From: Nocardioides jiangxiensis
GTDB lineage: Bacteria; Actinomycetota; Actinomycetes; Propionibacteriales; Nocardioidaceae
Assembly: GCF_030580915.1 (NCBI RefSeq)
Contig: NZ_JAUQTA010000001.1
Location: 372,001-436,000 of the forward strand
Length of the DNA: 64,000 nt
Reading direction: 5' to 3'
Shown piece after piece: positions 55,012-63,659 of the stretch (positions within the stretch are counted from its first letter, which is position 1; each line of letters starts with the position of its first letter). Under the pieces are notes generated by a model, which made no database searches, was not told the DNA's origin, and was given only the letters and a program-made list of their open reading frames with translations. Made by a program: the position numbers and the translations under genes.

Positions 55012-55949
55012 TGTTCTCGCCTGTCACGCGCACCGCTGCCCGCCCGCTCCTCGCGACGATCCTTGCCGTCAGCGCGGCGTCCGGCCTGGCTGCGTGCGGC
55101 GTCGACTCCCCGGGGTCCGGTCGTCTCCAGGTCGTCGCAGCCTTCTACCCGCTGCAGTACGCCGTCGAGCGCGTGACGGGCGGGAACGCCGACGTCACCA
55201 ACCTGACCCAGCCGGGCAAGGAGCCGCACGACCTCGAGCTCTCGGTCCACCAGGTCGCCGAGGTCGCGAAGGCCGACCTCGTCGTCTACGAGGCCCACTT
55301 CCAGGCAGCGGTCGACGCGGCGGTGGACGACAACCGCACGGGCCCGTCGGTCGACGCCGCCGCCCACGTCGACCTCCTGCCTGCGCCCGATCCACACGGC
55401 CACGAGGCCGACGGCGAGGAGCACGGCGACCTCGACCCCCACTTCTGGCAGGACCCGCTGCGCATGGCCTCCCTGGGCGACGCCCTCGCGAAGGAGCTCG
55501 GCACGGTCGACCCCGAGCACGCCCGGGAGTACACCCGCAACGCCGCCGCCCTCCGGTCCGACCTCGTCGACCTGGACGCCGCCTACCGGACGGGACTGGC
55601 GAGCTGCCAGCGGGACACGATCGTCGTCAACCACGACGCCTTCGGCTACCTCGGCACGTACGGCCTGCACATCGAGGCGATCTCCGGCCTCTCCCCCGAT
55701 GCCGAGCCGACCGCCTCGACCCTCCAGCACCTCCACGACCTGATCCGCAGCCACCACCTGACGACGGTCTTCTCCGAGACCCTGGTCAGCCCCCGCGCCG
55801 CAGACGCGATCGCCGGCGACCTCGGCATCCACACCGCCGTGCTCGACCCGCTCGAGGGCCTCACCTCCGAGGCGGAGCAGAATGGCGGCGACTACCTGAC
55901 CGTCATGCGGCAGAACCTCGCCCTCCTGAAGAAGGCCAACGGCTGTTGA
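55011..55949 (+). CDS. znuA: Zinc ABC transporter substrate-binding lipoprotein
   Basis: A 312-residue ZnuA-type binding protein with lipobox LAAC near residue 28. Zinc ligands fit the family: H in EPHDLELS near 66, a His/Asp/Glu-rich loop DPHGHEADGEEHGDLDPHFW near 127-146, H in VVNHDAFGY near 210 and E in SETLVSP near 250. It collects zinc outside the cell for ZnuB/ZnuC. The ATG at 55011 gives a leaderless message whose start lies at the edge of a Zur box; a GTG at 54996 is the alternative. It overlaps znuC by four bases. Confidence 0.94.
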   Translation: MFSPVTRTAARPLLATILAVSAASGLAACGVDSPGSGRLQVVAAFYPLQYAVERVTGGNADVTNLTQPGKEPHDLELSVHQVAEVAKADLVVYEAHFQAAVDAAVDDNRTGPSVDAAAHVDLLPAPDPHGHEADGEEHGDLDPHFWQDPLRMASLGDALAKELGTVDPEHAREYTRNAAALRSDLVDLDAAYRTGLASCQRDTIVVNHDAFGYLGTYGLHIEAISGLSPDAEPTASTLQHLHDLIRSHHLTTVFSETLVSPRAADAIAGDLGIHTAVLDPLEGLTSEAEQNGGDYLTVMRQNLALLKKANGC

Positions 55950-56791
55950 TCACTCCCGACCCCGCCCCGACGCACGTCGACGACAGCCCCGTCGTCGAGG
56001 TACGCGACGCCTCCGTCTCCCTGGGCGGCCGGCCGATCCTGCGCCGGGTCGACCTCACCGTCCACCCGGGCGAGTTCGTCGCGCTCATGGGGGCCAACGG
56101 CTCCGGCAAGTCGACCGTCGTCCGCACGATCACCGGCCTCGCGCCGCTGACCGGTGGCGAGGTCCGCCTCTTCGGAACCCCGCTCGACCGCCTCCACGAC
56201 CGCCACCGCCTCGGCTTCGTCCCGCAGCGGGTCGGCGTCGGCGGCGGCGTGCCCGCGTCGGTCTGGGAGGTCGTCGCCTCGGGGCGACTGACCCGCCGCC
56301 GCTGGCTGCGACCCTTCAACGCCGCTGACCGCGCAGCGATCCGCAGCGCCCTCGAGGTCGTCGGTCTCTCCCACCGGGTCCGCGACGGCGTCGCCACGCT
56401 CTCCGGCGGGCAGCAGCAGCGCGTGATGATCGCGCGGGCCCTCGCCAGCGAGCCCGAGCTGCTCTTCCTCGACGAGCCCACCGCGGGCGTCGACCTGCCC
56501 AACCAGGTGGCACTGGCCGACGCCCTGCGCCTCCTCAAGGAGCGTGGCGCGACCATCGTCCTCGTCGCCCACGAGCTCGGCCCGCTGGCCCCGCTCGTCG
56601 ACCGTGCGGTGGTCATGCGCGACGGCCGGGTGGCGTACGACGGCGCCCCGCTCGCCGACCACGAGGTCCACGGTCCGCTCTTCGGCGAGATCCACACGCA
56701 CCACCACCCGGAGGGCGAACCGGCCAAGCCGCACCGGCCCCAGGTCGCCTCGCCTCTCGACCCTCGCGAGACCCCGGAGGCGGGCCGATGA
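55946..56791 (+). CDS. znuC: Zinc ABC transporter ATP-binding protein
   Basis: A 281-residue ATPase. Walker A is GANGSGKSTVV near 52, the signature is LSGGQQQRVMIARAL near 150, Walker B is LLFLDEPTAGVD and the H-loop is VLVAHELGPL. A C-terminal extension (about 245-281) is His/Pro rich (EIHTHHHPEGEP). The TTG start at 55946 forms a TTGA overlap with the znuA stop; the next ATG is inside the domain. Drives zinc import with ZnuB. Confidence 0.93.
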   Translation: MITPDPAPTHVDDSPVVEVRDASVSLGGRPILRRVDLTVHPGEFVALMGANGSGKSTVVRTITGLAPLTGGEVRLFGTPLDRLHDRHRLGFVPQRVGVGGGVPASVWEVVASGRLTRRRWLRPFNAADRAAIRSALEVVGLSHRVRDGVATLSGGQQQRVMIARALASEPELLFLDEPTAGVDLPNQVALADALRLLKERGATIVLVAHELGPLAPLVDRAVVMRDGRVAYDGAPLADHEVHGPLFGEIHTHHHPEGEPAKPHRPQVASPLDPRETPEAGR

Positions 56792-57795
56792 GCGACATCC
56801 TCTCCGTGCTGACCCTGCCGTTCATGCTGCGCGCGCTCGTCGCCGCGCTCTTCACGGGCCTGGCAGCACCCGCGATCGGCACCTACCTGGTGCAGAAGCG
56901 CCTCGCCCTCATGGGCGACGGCATCGGCCACGTCGCCGTCACCGGTGTCGCACTCGGCCTGCTGACCGGCGCCTCGCCGACCTGGACCGCGGTCGGCGTG
57001 GCGGTGGCGGGGGCCGTGGTCATCGAGCTGATCCGCGAGCGGGGCACCACCAACGGCGACGTCGCCCTCGCGCTGCTCTTCTACGGCGGCCTGGCCGGTG
57101 GCGTCATGATCACCGGCATCGCCGGGCAGAGCGCCCAGAGCCTCCAGGCCTACCTCTTCGGTTCGCTGCTCAGCATCGACACCTCGGACGTCGTGGCCAC
57201 CGTCGCCCTGGCCGCCACCGTGCTCGTGCTCTGCATCGGGCTCGGGCCTCAGCTCTTCGCGGTGACACAGGACGCCGACTTCGCGCGCGTGGCCGGTCTG
57301 CGCGTGCGCTTCTACAACGTGCTGATCGCCGTGCTGGCGGCGGTCACGGTCACGGTCGCGATGCGCACCGTCGGCCTGCTGCTCGTCTCGGCCCTCATGG
57401 TCGTGCCCGTGGCGACGGCCCAGCAGGTCACCCGCTCCTTCCGCACGACGCTGACCGCGGCGATGGGGATCGGCGTGCTCTCGGCGATCGGCGGCCTGGT
57501 GGCGTCGGCGTACCTCTCGGACCTGGCGGACGTCGCCCCCGGCCCGACCATCGTCCTGGTCGCCCTCGCACTGTTCGCCCTGTCGTGGCCCCTCGGCGTG
57601 GTGCTGCGGCGCAGGCGTCGGCAGGTGGAGCCGTTCGCGCCGCTCGACCCGCTCGCACACGAGGTCATCGGCGAGCACCCGCACGAGCACGGCGAGGACT
57701 GCGGCCACCCGGCCGTCCCGCACGGCGACCACGTCGACTACATCCACGACGGCCACCGCCACGCAGCGCACGGAGAGCACTATGACGAGCACTGA
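56788..57795 (+). CDS. znuB: Zinc ABC transporter permease with His-rich tail
   Basis: A 335-residue ABC-3 family permease with about nine membrane helices; signatures are QKRLALMGDGIGHVAVTGVALG near 40 and RTVGLLLVSALMVVPVATAQQV near 195. The last 45 residues are cytosolic and carry at least a dozen histidines (EHPHEHGEDCGHPAVPHG, then further HGEH-type repeats), which could act as a zinc buffer or sensor. It overlaps the zur gene by 14 bases, and its start overlaps znuC by four bases. Confidence 0.94.
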   Translation: MSDILSVLTLPFMLRALVAALFTGLAAPAIGTYLVQKRLALMGDGIGHVAVTGVALGLLTGASPTWTAVGVAVAGAVVIELIRERGTTNGDVALALLFYGGLAGGVMITGIAGQSAQSLQAYLFGSLLSIDTSDVVATVALAATVLVLCIGLGPQLFAVTQDADFARVAGLRVRFYNVLIAVLAAVTVTVAMRTVGLLLVSALMVVPVATAQQVTRSFRTTLTAAMGIGVLSAIGGLVASAYLSDLADVAPGPTIVLVALALFALSWPLGVVLRRRRRQVEPFAPLDPLAHEVIGEHPHEHGEDCGHPAVPHGDHVDYIHDGHRHAAHGEHYDEH

Positions 57796-58198
57796 GCACG
57801 GCCACGCCGCCGCGCCCGCCGTCCGGCCCACCCGGCAGCGCCGGGCGGTCGCCGACGCGCTGGCCAGCTTCGACGACTTCCGCAGCGCGCAGGACATCCA
57901 CGCGCTGCTCACCGAGCGTGACGAGAAGGTCGGCCTCGCGACCGTCTATCGCACGCTCCAGCTGCTCAGCGAGAGCGGTGAGGTGGACATGCTGCGCACC
58001 GAGGACGGCGAGGCGATCTACCGCCGTTGCTCGGCGACGCACCACCACCACCTGGTCTGCCGCTCGTGCGGTGCCACCGTCGAGGTGGAGGGCCCGGCCG
58101 TGGAGCGCTGGACGCGCGCGATCGCGGCCGAGCACGGCTATGCGGACATCGCGCACACGCTGGAGCTGTTCGGCACCTGCCGGGCGTGCGCGGGCTGA
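57782..58198 (+). CDS. zur: Zinc uptake regulator Zur (Fur family)
   Basis: A 138-residue Fur-family metalloregulator. Winged-helix DNA-binding part: RPTRQRRAVADALASFDDFRSAQDIHALL and KVGLATVYRTLQLLSESGEVD. Metal-binding part: ATHHHHLVCRSCG and a C-terminal CRAC, giving the structural Cys4 zinc site, with H-rich sensing residues between. Location at the end of znuACB makes Zur, rather than Fur, the sensible call. It is expected to bind the boxes at 54975-55011 when zinc is plentiful. Confidence 0.93.
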   Translation: MTSTEHGHAAAPAVRPTRQRRAVADALASFDDFRSAQDIHALLTERDEKVGLATVYRTLQLLSESGEVDMLRTEDGEAIYRRCSATHHHHLVCRSCGATVEVEGPAVERWTRAIAAEHGYADIAHTLELFGTCRACAG

Positions 58199-58201
58199 GT
58201 C

Positions 58202-58999
58202 CTACTCGACGACGGTGCCGGCGACCTCGTTGGGCACCGCGCCGCCGTAGCGGCGGTCGCGCCGGGCGTACTGGTCGCACGCCGCCCACAGGTGGCGCCG
58301 GTCGACGTCGGGCCAGAGCACGTCGGTGAAGACGAACTCGGCGTACGCGGACTGCCAGGTCAGGAAGTTGGAGAGGCGCTGCTCCCCCGACGTACGCCAG
58401 ATCAGGTCGGCATCGGGGAACTCCGGCACGTAGAGGTGCTGGGCGATCGTCTTCTCGTCGATCTTCTCGGGGTTGATCTTCCCCGCTGCTGCGAGCCGGG
58501 CGATCGCCCGCGTGGCGTCGACGAGCTCGGGGCGTCCGCCGTAGTTGATGCACATCGTGAGGGTGAGGACGTCGTTGTCCTTCGTCATCTCCTCCGCGAT
58601 GCGGAGCTCCTTCAGGACCGACTTCCACAGCCGTGGCGCGCGACCCGCCCACCGGACCCGTACGCCGAGGGCGTGCATCTCGTCGCGGCGGCGACGCACG
58701 ACATCGCGGTTGAAGCCCATGAGATAGCGGACCTCCTCGGGCGAGCGCGACCAGTTCTCGGTCGAGAAGGCGTAGACGGTGACCGCCTTGATGCCCAGCT
58801 CGATCGCACCCTCCATCACGTCGAAGAGCGCGAACTCGCCCTGTGCGTGGCCGGCGTTGCGCGGCAGTCCACGCTCCTTCGCCCAGCGTCCGTTGCCGTC
58901 CATGACGATCGCGACGTGCTCGGGGACCAGCTCCGCCGGAATCGGCGGCGGCTTCACACCCGAGGCGTGCGGCTGGGGCGTGGCGTAAGGATGAGGCAC
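58202..58999 (-). CDS. uppS: Isoprenyl transferase (undecaprenyl/polyprenyl diphosphate synthase)
   Basis: A 265-residue cis-prenyltransferase. The pyrophosphate-binding motif is HVAIVMDGNGRWAKERGLPRNAGHAQG near 28, followed by VYAFSTENWSRSPEEV near 75 and the C-terminal DLIWRTSGEQRLSNFLTWQSAYAEFVF. It makes the long polyprenyl diphosphate that becomes the wall carrier lipid. The GTG at 58999 has TAAAGT seven bases upstream; a GTG three codons further upstream (59008) is the alternative. It is next to recO in many Actinobacteria, as here with one gene between. Confidence 0.95.
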   Translation of the reverse strand: MPHPYATPQPHASGVKPPPIPAELVPEHVAIVMDGNGRWAKERGLPRNAGHAQGEFALFDVMEGAIELGIKAVTVYAFSTENWSRSPEEVRYLMGFNRDVVRRRRDEMHALGVRVRWAGRAPRLWKSVLKELRIAEEMTKDNDVLTLTMCINYGGRPELVDATRAIARLAAAGKINPEKIDEKTIAQHLYVPEFPDADLIWRTSGEQRLSNFLTWQSAYAEFVFTDVLWPDVDRRHLWAACDQYARRDRRYGGAVPNEVAGTVVE

Positions 59000-59006
59000 A
59001 GGCCTC

Positions 59007-59012
59007 ACTTTA
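59007..59012 (-). promoter_or_regulatory. Leaderless -10 element of uppS
   Basis: TAAAGT on the minus strand (59012-59007) stands seven bases before the GTG at 58999. It would overlap the start codon of the alternative GTG at 59008, which argues for the shorter protein. Confidence 0.45.
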
Positions 59013-59092
59013 GGGGGCACCCTCTTCGGCGATTCACCACGCGGGCGATGTGACGCAGGAGTAACTTCGTTCGTGCACACTGTTATCCAACC

Positions 59093-59632
59093 GTGACCTT
59101 CACACTGCGAAGAGGAACCGTGGAGCCGAAGACCCCCAACGACGTGATCGAGCAGCAGCTCACCAAGGTGATGCGCCGCAGCAACGCGATCCACGTGAGC
59201 ACCGCCAGCGGCGAGGTCGCCCTGGAGCGCTCCAGCTACGGCATCCTGTGCCTGCTGGCCGACGAGGGTCCCCAGCGCCTCGGCGCGATCGCCTCGGCCT
59301 TCCACCTCGACCCCTCGACCGTCACCCGCCAGGCACAGGCCGTCGTCAAGCTCGGCCTCGCCGCGAAGAAGACCGACCCGGGCGACCGGCGGGCGACCCT
59401 GCTCAGCCTCTCCGACTTCGGCGAGCGCTCGATCATGGAGGCACGCAACTTCCGACGTCAGGCGCTCGACCTGCTCCTCGCCGACTGGTCGGCGGAGGAC
59501 ATCGCCGAGTTCGGCCGGCTGCTGTCGAAGTTCAACGACACGATCGACCACTGGGACAACGGCGCCGTGCCCGACGAGATCACCAACCACCCACTGGCCG
59601 CCCCCGCACCCGACGGCGAGCCCGAGGCCTGA
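59093..59632 (+). CDS. MarR family winged-helix regulator
   Basis: A 179-residue winged-helix protein: YGILCLLADEGPQRLGAIASAFHLDPSTVTRQAQAVVKLGLAAKK is the HTH and DPGDRRATLLSLSDFGERSI the wing. The GTG at 59093 has TGTTAT six bases before it; a GTG at 59120 with AGAGGA three bases before it would remove nine residues. No transporter or enzyme gene is coupled to it, so the target is not obvious. The C-terminus is acidic and Pro rich. Confidence 0.88.
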   Translation: MTFTLRRGTVEPKTPNDVIEQQLTKVMRRSNAIHVSTASGEVALERSSYGILCLLADEGPQRLGAIASAFHLDPSTVTRQAQAVVKLGLAAKKTDPGDRRATLLSLSDFGERSIMEARNFRRQALDLLLADWSAEDIAEFGRLLSKFNDTIDHWDNGAVPDEITNHPLAAPAPDGEPEA

Positions 59633-59659
59633 CGCCCTCGCTCGACGGCGCCCTCGCGG

Positions 59660-60400
59660 TCAGCGCTCGACGTACGCGAGCGAGCGCAAGCCACGCTCCA
59701 CGTGCCACTGCAGGTACGCCGCGACGAGGCCGGTCGCCTCGCGACGGTGCCGCGGCTCGCTCGCGTTGACGGTGGCCCAGTCCCCCGCGAGCAGTGCGCC
59801 GAGCAGGACCAGGGTCTCGGGAGCCGGCCCCGCCGAGCCGGGCAGCTTGTCCGCCGCACACAGCACGCCGCCCGCCGCCGGGTGGAACCAGCGGTGCGGC
59901 CCGAGCTCGCCGCAGCGTGCGCACGCGTCGAAGCTCGGCGCGTAGCCAGCGACCGAGAGGCTCCGGAGCAGGTAGGAGTCGAGGACCTGGCCGTGCGGCT
60001 TCGGGTCCGCGCCGTCGAGCCCGGTCATTGCGCGCAGGCCGCCGACCAGCAGCAGGAACTGCTGGAGTGCGGGCTCGCGGTCCTCGGTGATCAGCCGCTC
60101 CGCCGTCTCCAGCATCGCCGTCCCCGCGGTGTACCGCTCGTAGTCCCTCCCGAGGTTCGCGGCGAACGGCGTGAGGGTCACCGCCTGGGTGATCGTGTCG
60201 AGGTTGCGGCCCTCGGCGAGCTGGAGGTCGACGTGGCTGAACGGCTCGAGCCTGCTCCCCCAACGGCTGCTGGTCCGGCGTACGCCCTTGGCGACGGCAC
60301 GCACCCGACCCTGGTCGCGGGTCAGCAGCGTGATGATCCGGTCGGCCTCACCCAGCTTGTGGGTGCGGAGGACGACGGCCTCGGCGCGGTAGAGGGGCAC
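59660..60400 (-). CDS. recO: DNA repair protein RecO
   Basis: A 246-residue RecO, which with RecR loads RecA on gapped DNA. It starts PLYRAEAVVLRTHKLGEADRIITLLTRDQGRVRAVAKGVRR (an OB fold, in parts) and has a helical domain with a zinc-type pair in CARCGELGPHRWFHP and a further Cys in GGVLCAADK. The GTG at 60400 is the family start. CACAAT lies seven bases upstream, so the message is probably leaderless and shares its -10 region with the divergent gene. Confidence 0.95.
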   Translation of the reverse strand: MPLYRAEAVVLRTHKLGEADRIITLLTRDQGRVRAVAKGVRRTSSRWGSRLEPFSHVDLQLAEGRNLDTITQAVTLTPFAANLGRDYERYTAGTAMLETAERLITEDREPALQQFLLLVGGLRAMTGLDGADPKPHGQVLDSYLLRSLSVAGYAPSFDACARCGELGPHRWFHPAAGGVLCAADKLPGSAGPAPETLVLLGALLAGDWATVNASEPRHRREATGLVAAYLQWHVERGLRSLAYVER

Positions 60401-60406
60401 GCGTTC

Positions 60407-60413
60407 TATTGTG
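60407..60413. promoter_or_regulatory. Overlapping divergent -10 elements (recO and the gene at 60419)
   Basis: Plus-strand TATTGT (60407-60412) is six bases before the GTG at 60419. Minus-strand CACAAT (60413-60408) is seven bases before the recO GTG at 60400. They overlap by five base pairs in an 18-base intergenic gap. There is no room for ribosome sites on either side. Confidence 0.55.
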
Positions 60414-60418
60414 CCGTG

Positions 60419-61237
60419 GTGACCTCGCCCTCGATGACGCCGCGCCACCACGCCCAGGACGTGTTCTTCGACGCGGTGATGCCGGCGCTGCCACCCGAAG
60501 CCCAGCACGCCGCGGCCGAGCTGCGGAAGGTGGGCTTGCGCGACTGGGTGATGTCCCTGGCCTCGGTCGCCTCGCTCGGCCTGATCGTCTGGTTCGGCTT
60601 CTGGCGGCCGGAGTCGGGCTCCGTGCGGCAGGCGGCGTACCTCGCCGACGCGGCCATCTCCGTGCTCTTCGCCCTGCGCCTGCTCGCGCGCCTGGCCCGC
60701 TACGGCCGCACGTCGCGTTTCTGGGCCACCGGCTGGTGGGAGCTGATCGCACTCGTCCCGCTCGTGACGCCCTGGGCGGGCACGGCCGCGCTGCCCCTCG
60801 TCGTCATCGGCCTGGCCCGCACGACGCGCGCCATCGACACCGGTGACAACGTCGTGGGCGACGCCGTCACCGTCTTCCTGATCGACCACTTCTCCGCGCC
60901 GATCGTCGATGCGATCAAGCGCCCGATCACGGTCGCGGTGCTCGACGAGGTCATCGACGTCATCCAGACCGGGACGTACGCCGCCAACGTGCGCGACGCG
61001 CTCGACGAGAACCGCATCGAGCTCGAGCAGATGGTCCACGACCTGCTCATGGCCGACCCGACCGCGGGCAAGCTGAAGTACGTGCCGTTCCACGACGAGA
61101 TCGTCGGCCTGGTCTCCGACACGGTGCTGCGCATCGTCGAGGGGGCCCTCGAGGACCCGCGGACGACCGAGCTGATCAGCGACGTCATCCGCAACTCCGC
61201 CGACCAGCTCCGCGACGCCGTGCGGGCCAAGGCCTAG
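60419..61237 (+). CDS. Membrane protein of unknown function
   Basis: A 272-residue protein. After about 35 polar residues there are three or four hydrophobic stretches (about 40-60, 70-92, 105-120, 121-135), the second with RLLARLARYG and the third with FWATGWWELIALVPLV, resembling the S2 to S4 part of voltage-gated channels but without a pore helix. A helical acidic soluble domain (about 140-272) follows, with VLDEVIDVIQTGTYAANVRDAL. GTG 60419 is used; an ATG at 60434 is an alternative. Function unknown. Confidence 0.78.
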   Translation: MTSPSMTPRHHAQDVFFDAVMPALPPEAQHAAAELRKVGLRDWVMSLASVASLGLIVWFGFWRPESGSVRQAAYLADAAISVLFALRLLARLARYGRTSRFWATGWWELIALVPLVTPWAGTAALPLVVIGLARTTRAIDTGDNVVGDAVTVFLIDHFSAPIVDAIKRPITVAVLDEVIDVIQTGTYAANVRDALDENRIELEQMVHDLLMADPTAGKLKYVPFHDEIVGLVSDTVLRIVEGALEDPRTTELISDVIRNSADQLRDAVRAKA

Positions 61238-61369
61238 GCGAGCGCGTCGGGCATCGAGCGCCCACACATCGGCGCACGTGGACGGCGCACGGACCACAGG
61301 CGCCGCCTGCACATCCAGGGAGAGGGCTGATCGCGGCGTCATCTTGACGTTCTGGCGCTACGGTCAGGC

Positions 61370-61735
61370 ATGGCCAGCCGCTACTCCCGCGCCGAGACGA
61401 CGCTCCTCCTCGGATCGGAAGGACTCGTGATCGCTGCGGGGTTCGCTGGTCTGATCGGCGAGAACCAGGCGCTCGCGGGTCTCGTGACCGGGCTCGTCGC
61501 AGTCGCCGTCGCGGCCGGACTGCTGTGGGGAGGCAGCCGCGTGGCATGGCCGGCACTCGGAGCTGGGATCGGTTTCACCGTCGCCCAGGCCTACGTGCTC
61601 GCCAGCGGCTGGGGCGACGAAGAGCTCATCGACCCGCTCGTGGTCCTCGGGGCCATAGGCATCCTCGCCGGAGTACCCCTGGCCGGTGCGACGGAGAGCG
61701 TCATCAGGGGCGGACGGTCCCAGCGCCACCGCTGA
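61370..61735 (+). CDS. Small membrane protein of unknown function
   Basis: A 121-residue protein with three or four hydrophobic segments (about 12-28, 34-55, 58-77, 85-110) and a basic C-terminal tail (RGGRSQRHR). The upstream 132 bases contain no gene; TACGGT (61359-61364), five bases before the ATG, could be a -10. The stop codon's last base is the first base of a large palindromic terminator. No family recognised. Confidence 0.65.
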   Translation: MASRYSRAETTLLLGSEGLVIAAGFAGLIGENQALAGLVTGLVAVAVAAGLLWGGSRVAWPALGAGIGFTVAQAYVLASGWGDEELIDPLVVLGAIGILAGVPLAGATESVIRGGRSQRHR

Positions 61736-61780
61736 CGTGCCGCTGCCGGCCGGTCCGCGGACCGGCCGGCAGCGGCACGT
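61735..61780. terminator. 46-bp perfect palindrome between convergent genes
   Basis: Bases 61735-61757 are the exact reverse complement of 61758-61780, giving a 23-bp uninterrupted stem (with a minimal hairpin loop). It starts in the stop codon of the upstream gene and ends seven bases before the leuA stop. It is the strongest palindrome I see in the window and is a bidirectional terminator. Confidence 0.85.
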
Positions 61781-61787
61781 ACGGTGC

Positions 61788-63545
<1,758 letters not shown>

Positions 63546-63566
63546 TCAGCCGCGCAACACAACACC

Positions 63567-63606
63567 CCGCAGCGAGGAAGGCCGACAGTCTCAGGCCTCG
63601 CTGCGG
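63567..63606 (-). terminator. leuA attenuator hairpin
   Basis: CCGCAGCGAGG (63567-63577) and CCTCGCTGCGG (63596-63606) form a perfect 11-bp stem; on the minus strand it is followed by GGTGTTGTGTTG, a T-rich run for this genome. The upstream arm lies in the last codons of the leader peptide gene, so a ribosome stalled at the leucine codons would change its folding. Confidence 0.7.
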
Positions 63607-63635
63607 CAGCCAAGAAGAAGGAACTGGCGCATCAT
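63591..63635 (-). CDS. leuL: leuA leader peptide
   Basis: A 14-residue peptide, MMRQFLLLGCRSEA, encoded on the minus strand, followed by TGA. Its three consecutive leucines are all CTT, which is rare in a genome of this GC content. GGAGGGG lies just upstream of the first ATG, and TAGTCT (63650-63645) could be the -10. The leucine codons are at codons 6 to 8. It ends inside the first arm of the attenuator hairpin and is 75 bases before leuA. Ribosome stalling when charged tRNA-Leu is scarce would let transcription continue; this is the standard attenuation logic, inferred here. Confidence 0.75.
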   Translation of the reverse strand: MMRQFLLLGCRSEA

Positions 63636-63659
63636 GACCCCTCCAGACTAGCAGGCCGC

